Shown: positions 59,612-64,000 of the stretch, in pieces
Layout of the letters: every line of letters starts with the position of its first letter
Numbering within the stretch: position 1 is the first letter of the stretch
Assembly (NCBI GenBank): GCA_951799445.1
Contig: OX637288.1
Coordinates: 5,272,501-5,336,500, forward strand
Reading direction: 5' to 3'
Source: Pseudisothecium myosuroides
Lineage: Eukaryota; Streptophyta; Bryopsida; Hypnales; Lembophyllaceae
Length of the DNA stretch: 64,000 nt
The notes under the pieces: model-generated
The model's input: only the letters and a program-made list of their open reading frames with translations
Told to the model about the DNA's origin: nothing
The model's database searches: none
Translations under genes and position numbers: made by a program

Positions 59612-62600
59612 ATGACTGGTGAAGGTGATGCGACTACCGATGGGATGACTTCAGGTGGTGATAACACGAAAAGGATTAAACAGAAGGGAGCCAAACATGA
59701 GCTTCATTATGAGATTTTAGATAATCCTGACATCAAAGCCGAAAGCGGATGGGAGGAAGAGGGAGCAGAGTATTGGACCTCCAAAATCTGCAAGCAGTAT
59801 GTTAAAATGTACCACATTGGCAAGTTGTGGCCTCGAGATTTTCACTCGGTCCACACACGGGCTTTCGGTTGCAAACCAGGGAGTTGCCAAAACTCGCAAT
59901 TTGTTTGTCGATCGAAGGAGGTCTGGCGGGCGCTTTTTGGAGACAAGGGAATGAGTAAGGGGTACATCAATTATACCTTGGCATCTATGGTTTATGCGGA
60001 ACTCATACTGGGCCGCAAAGTGGATTGGAGTACGTTTCCGACAACAGCACAGTGTCCACTTCTGATTGGAAGAAACCAGAAAGATATTCCCCATTGTCCC
60101 CCCAGGCCTCAGGCAAAACCCAAAGAAGCATTACAAATTACTACAACGCATACAACGGAGGTTGGGGAGGGGACAAGTGATGCAGCGCAGTTGGGTTCAT
60201 TGCATGCCCTTGCGGAAGTTGGCAATGCCCTCGCGGGAGGTACAATAGAAGAAGTCTTACCAACTCCCCCAGTGAAAGTGAGCAATACCGCTTCGGGAGG
60301 CGCAAAGAGACTGGTGTTTCTGACTCCTCAAATGTGTTTGACTTCCAAACCGATTTTGAGTACTGTGTTAGGTCGAGAGACTGCTCCAAACAAACGCGGC
60401 CCCGCGATAGGAAATGGGGCACCTATTTTGCCACGAAAGGAAGTTGGCGACAAAGAAGTTGCAAGGGCCAATGCTAGAATTGATAGTCTTCTAGAGAGCA
60501 ATGCTCTACAGCCCTTGATGTACACACCTCTTCCGCCTTCGTCTTTACCGTCAAGTCCAATCCTAAGTCCAGAAATGGAAGTACAACCGACACGAAGAAA
60601 CGGAAAAGAACCCCAGGACGATGCCATGAACCTTTTTATTGATGGGATAGAGCCTGAAAGCGAGCATCCACATTTGTCACCACCAGGTGATGACCCAGTG
60701 GAGAACCTTGGTCTAATGCAAACTACCAAGGAAGTGGAATTCCTGCTAGACTGCGACAATCGGTGGAAGAAGCATCAAGAAGAGCTTCAGAAAAATGACC
60801 CCAACCACGAGGCCAGCAGCTCTGGAGTGCATTTATGGGGAGCTATCAAGCCATCGGTTGTGGAAACTGCTTTCTTGCTAACTTCTTCAGCTCGACTTGT
60901 AGCTCAAATTATCCCCAGGAATAAAGAGATGGCGCAAGAATTTTCTAGAGTCTCTCCAGAATTGATGACTGGTGCCTTGTCTTTCTTGGATTTCACAAAG
61001 TCCATGGTACCACTTCTCGACGACAATGTAGGCAAAGCAAGCGAGGTGCTTCTCTTGGAGTCAGAAAACATGAAGTTGAAGGCAAAGTGCAAGGACTTGG
61101 CCCGACAAGTGCAGATGGAGAAAAAGCTTGTGAAGGCAGAAAAGCGCAGGAATTCATTAATGCTTGTCCGTGTGGATGAGAATGAAAGATTAGAAACTGA
61201 ACTCATTAAATTCAATCGCATGCATGAAGGGGTACCCATCACAGACAATGTGAAACCCCCGTTTGTGGAGCCAAGTCAAGAAAGTGAGGATAAACTCTCT
61301 CTTCCTTTCGATAAAGTTCAAGCAGTGCAGGAGACCGAAGTTGTGCATTTGGATGACGAGGAGGAAACCTGTAGATGGGAAGTGCAGGTACGACCCTCCA
61401 CCAATAACCCTACCCCGACACTGATGGATGCTTCCATGCAAACTGAAGGTCAGGAGTTTGAAGAGCTGAAACAAAAATTGAATGAAACAATTCGAGAAAA
61501 AGCCCTTCTTCAGTCGGACTTGGAACAAATGAAACAGACAATGGACTTACGTCACTATATGCCCGGGTACGGATTGGAGTATCGGTGGTTGGCATGGATG
61601 CAGATTCTCCAAGACAGGCCCTCCGTGGTATCCCGAGCAATGCAAGGGCTTCAAAAATTGGCAATAAAGTCGGCTGAAGATTGTAGTGCCATTGAGACCT
61701 CTTTAAAGAGGTTCCAAAGTGCGTTCCATCAAGGAATTAGGGGGTATACCGAAATTACATGTTGGGGAGACATGGATGTCATGTTTGAGCGCTTGAATCA
61801 CACGAAGAAGGAATCACCAATTAAGAATGTGAATTGGACCTTCGAAGCAGAGGAAGGATGGGTGCCTTACAATACACTTTCAGCACACATCAAGAAGCAT
61901 GAGAAGGTTGTAGTGCACGCTTGTGATCCGACTCCGGGCATCTTGGAGGGTCATTGTAGTGTTTGTCAAGGCCCCTTTGGTCCTGAAGGAGCTCTAACTA
62001 TGGGCCAATGTCGTCACACTTTCCATGTAACATGCATGGTTAGAGCATCGCTCATTCGTTCAGTTTGTGCGGAGTGTCGCTCTCTTTTGAGTCCTAGGTT
62101 CTATGAAATGCTTGGGATTTTGGAAGTGATGCCCCCTGGCCACGAATACAATCGTTGGAACCTTCCATTGGACCAAGGACCATACAAGTTTTCGAATTAC
62201 TTGCATTGGGGAAAACCTCTGACATGGGATGCAAATGAGCGAAAGCATGGACTTTACGAGGAGTCCCAAGAACCGGTAGATGATCTCATATGGATGACTA
62301 TGAACAGAGAGGTGGAGTTGCGAGCACGAGTTATTGAAAATGAAGAGGGTCGTGAATTATTTTGTCGCAACATGGGGGGGCATTGGAGCTTGCAGCACCA
62401 GAAATTCTTCCGATTTCCTGAAAAGGAGGTGAAAAAAGGGCCAGATGGCAATTGGGTGGAGGTGGAGGGTCCGAAAGAGTTTAAGGAGCAGTACGGCGCG
62501 TATAACCACACTTTGATTGGCAGGGCCTTCTTCTTGTCCAAGTTGGAAGAGGCTGCAAAAGTTCGCGCTCTTGTCCAAGTAGATGCAGCAACAAGTACAG

Positions 62601-63007
62601 AGCATGCATTAGTAGATGTGGCAGGGGCATTCGACAGGAGGATGTCCGACATTATAATTCAATGGAGGGCATTCTTGTTGCAAGGAGATCGACCGAACAA
62701 TTTGCAATCCGAAGACGATGATGTGGCAGTGAACGCGATGGTAGATCGAGTGGATGTTGCTTTGAGAGCTCTGAGCGCCGGCGAAGTAGATTTGACTCCC
62801 GCGAGGAAGAGGAAACGTAGGGTTGAAGATGAGGATGACCACTCTCCGGAATCAAAGTGGTTGTTTTCCAAGGTTGACGAAGAAGTGCAATCCGGAGGGC
62901 GCATTGTTCGAGTAAGTCAACAACGCCAAACTCGACAAGCTGCTAGAAGACTCTTGGCTGGAGAAGGGACATCTCCTGTTTCGGGAGAAGGTAGTGGCAG
63001 GTGCTGA
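59612..63007 (+). CDS. Large RING-H2, coiled-coil protein with N-terminal WTS/CKxYVKM domain
   Basis: 1131 aa in one open exon from the ATG at 59612. About residues 45-145 carry the domain shared with the minus-strand gene at 53698 (ESGWEEEGAEYWTS, CKQYVKM, KLWPRD, MVYAELILGRKVDW). A Pro/Ser-rich, probably disordered region follows to ~400. Coiled coils lie near 479-545 and 615-655. A complete RING-H2 finger spans 782-822 with spacing C-x2-C-x14-C-x-H-x2-H-x2-C-x10-C-x2-C (HCSVCQ, CRHTFHVTC, CAEC), as in E3 ubiquitin ligases. A basic PARKRKRRVEDEDD signal near 1061 points to the nucleus. Its TATA promoter is 222 bp upstream. I expect ubiquitin-ligase activity from the RING; the target and the role of the N-terminal domain are unknown. 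The intact 3.4-kb frame amid decayed transposons suggests recent activity or selection. Confidence 0.8.
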   Translation: MTGEGDATTDGMTSGGDNTKRIKQKGAKHELHYEILDNPDIKAESGWEEEGAEYWTSKICKQYVKMYHIGKLWPRDFHSVHTRAFGCKPGSCQNSQFVCRSKEVWRALFGDKGMSKGYINYTLASMVYAELILGRKVDWSTFPTTAQCPLLIGRNQKDIPHCPPRPQAKPKEALQITTTHTTEVGEGTSDAAQLGSLHALAEVGNALAGGTIEEVLPTPPVKVSNTASGGAKRLVFLTPQMCLTSKPILSTVLGRETAPNKRGPAIGNGAPILPRKEVGDKEVARANARIDSLLESNALQPLMYTPLPPSSLPSSPILSPEMEVQPTRRNGKEPQDDAMNLFIDGIEPESEHPHLSPPGDDPVENLGLMQTTKEVEFLLDCDNRWKKHQEELQKNDPNHEASSSGVHLWGAIKPSVVETAFLLTSSARLVAQIIPRNKEMAQEFSRVSPELMTGALSFLDFTKSMVPLLDDNVGKASEVLLLESENMKLKAKCKDLARQVQMEKKLVKAEKRRNSLMLVRVDENERLETELIKFNRMHEGVPITDNVKPPFVEPSQESEDKLSLPFDKVQAVQETEVVHLDDEEETCRWEVQVRPSTNNPTPTLMDASMQTEGQEFEELKQKLNETIREKALLQSDLEQMKQTMDLRHYMPGYGLEYRWLAWMQILQDRPSVVSRAMQGLQKLAIKSAEDCSAIETSLKRFQSAFHQGIRGYTEITCWGDMDVMFERLNHTKKESPIKNVNWTFEAEEGWVPYNTLSAHIKKHEKVVVHACDPTPGILEGHCSVCQGPFGPEGALTMGQCRHTFHVTCMVRASLIRSVCAECRSLLSPRFYEMLGILEVMPPGHEYNRWNLPLDQGPYKFSNYLHWGKPLTWDANERKHGLYEESQEPVDDLIWMTMNREVELRARVIENEEGRELFCRNMGGHWSLQHQKFFRFPEKEVKKGPDGNWVEVEGPKEFKEQYGAYNHTLIGRAFFLSKLEEAAKVRALVQVDAATSTEHALVDVAGAFDRRMSDIIIQWRAFLLQGDRPNNLQSEDDDVAVNAMVDRVDVALRALSAGEVDLTPARKRKRRVEDEDDHSPESKWLFSKVDEEVQSGGRIVRVSQQRQTRQAARRLLAGEGTSPVSGEGSGRC

Positions 63008-64000
63008 AGAATGATGTAGTTGGACTTTGGTTTTTTTAAAGTAGAAGTATATGGACTAGAGAGTGTCGTTTGGATGTCATGAGGAATTGAGGATTGACTT
63101 TCAATATTTCATAGTACTCTTGGTATGTTATGAGCTGCTTATAAAATGCAAATATATATGCAATACAAATATGTTTTGATTTTGCTATGACTTTATGGTA
63201 CTTTTGAATGCACCTTCAGACAATTTTGTAAAATATATGTTTTGCGTGATTACATTGCAAAATAATGTTGTGTTTATGATTTGTCAATGTCTATTATTCC
63301 TTGCATATGGAACGGAGAAGTTCATTCATTTTTTGCGACTCTAATTCATAGAACCGTAAATGCCCTTGGCTTCAAATTTGGGTGGGGACAAAACTTTGAA
63401 TTTTAAAAAAAAATAACAAAGTCGCTCTAATTAACAATGAACATGCCAAAGAAATACCGTATGAAGTCTAATTTTATGGCCAAAAAACCCATTTTGGAAT
63501 GATCGACTATGATTTTGCTATAAATGATTTTGTACAAGGGTACCAGTTTCAATCTTGATTTTCCTTATTATTCAATGTTCTTCAAAATGAGCGCTCGAAA
63601 CAGTAGACGTTGGAAGCAAAAGCACATTAAAAATTCATTTAGAGAAATGTAGAGTACAATTTAAGAAGCCGTGAACTGATTGAGATTGTGCATGTGATAA
63701 ACCCCTAAACCTTAATGTTTTTGCTTACTAACTTCATAGATTTGGAAAGGGAAAAGAGGCTCGGAAGACTTCAACTTTTGAAGTCATTTTTGCACTTAAA
63801 ACACCTTCATGAATCATGATTATATAATCTTTGAATAGAAAAATTTTATTGTCATGAATTTTGTTCGCAGTAGGTCCTTTAATCCATAAGGTCTTCAACG
63901 TTCAGGTCTTGAATGATAATAGATTCAAACTTTTAGTCTTTTTTCATTTTGCTTCGATGATAGTGAACTTCATTTGTGGAAATACTTTTGTTATCACTTT
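63008..64000. other. 3' flank of the RING-H2 gene
   Basis: AT-rich; no further gene. It should contain the 3' UTR and polyadenylation site. The window ends here. Confidence 0.45.

Overview
This is plant (streptophyte) nuclear DNA. It has one intact host-type gene with spliceosomal introns (a family-1 UDP-glycosyltransferase), a short interstitial run of the plant telomere repeat TTTAGGG, and a dense load of plant-type DNA transposons in AT-rich filler. I cannot name the species. The captured or lineage-specific ORFs suggest a repeat-rich, non-seed streptophyte, but that is inference. No rRNA, tRNA or CRISPR could be supported.

Layout. 0-2.7 kb: AT-rich DNA with a hAT-type MITE copy and a ~515-bp inverted-repeat element. 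2.72-5.40 kb: a four-exon UDP-glycosyltransferase; its third intron carries a 152-bp hAT MITE with a perfect 8-bp target duplication. 6.6-7.5 kb: a complete 935-bp element with CCCCTAAAGG termini at a TTAA-like site. 9.2-10.1 kb: a CACTA-like non-autonomous element. 12.8-13.2 and 37.6-38.1 kb: the same minisatellite pair in opposite orientation. 14.3-31.2 kb: two ~4.2-4.6 kb arms of one repeat facing each other. Between them lie a CACTA-type element (18.8-25.0 kb) with a broken gag-like or transposon-accessory gene and a 350-bp tandem array, which reappears inverted at 31.2-31.85 kb. 33.1-37.0 kb: a decayed Mutator-like transposase gene. 39.8-40.5 kb: a decayed piggyBac-type transposase split by a TA microsatellite. 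43.8-58.7 kb: a pile-up of at least six ends of the CCCCTAAAGG element family.

The most unusual part is 44-63 kb. Three ORFs without visible introns lie here: a divergent protein kinase at 47.3-48.7 kb (minus), a WTS/CKxYVKM-domain protein with a Gly/Ser/Tyr-rich tail at 52.6-53.7 kb (minus), and an 1131-aa RING-H2/coiled-coil protein at 59.6-63.0 kb (plus). Each is preceded, ~220-350 bp before its ATG, by a similar core promoter: a TATA box, then a G(C)GGA block, then TCAC about 27-31 bp after the TATA. A GC-rich CGGTCGG/CCGACCG sequence lies further upstream. The second and third proteins share an N-terminal domain I cannot assign to a known family. This looks like one lineage-specific gene or mobile-element system, and it is my main candidate for something undescribed.

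The second main observation is the pairing of a piggyBac-like transposase relic with a family of short elements whose ends (TTAA followed by C/T-CCC) look like piggyBac substrates. Several transposon genes here are broken by in-frame TGA or TAG codons that could each be one C-to-T change from CGA or CAG, as expected from decay of methylated cytosines.
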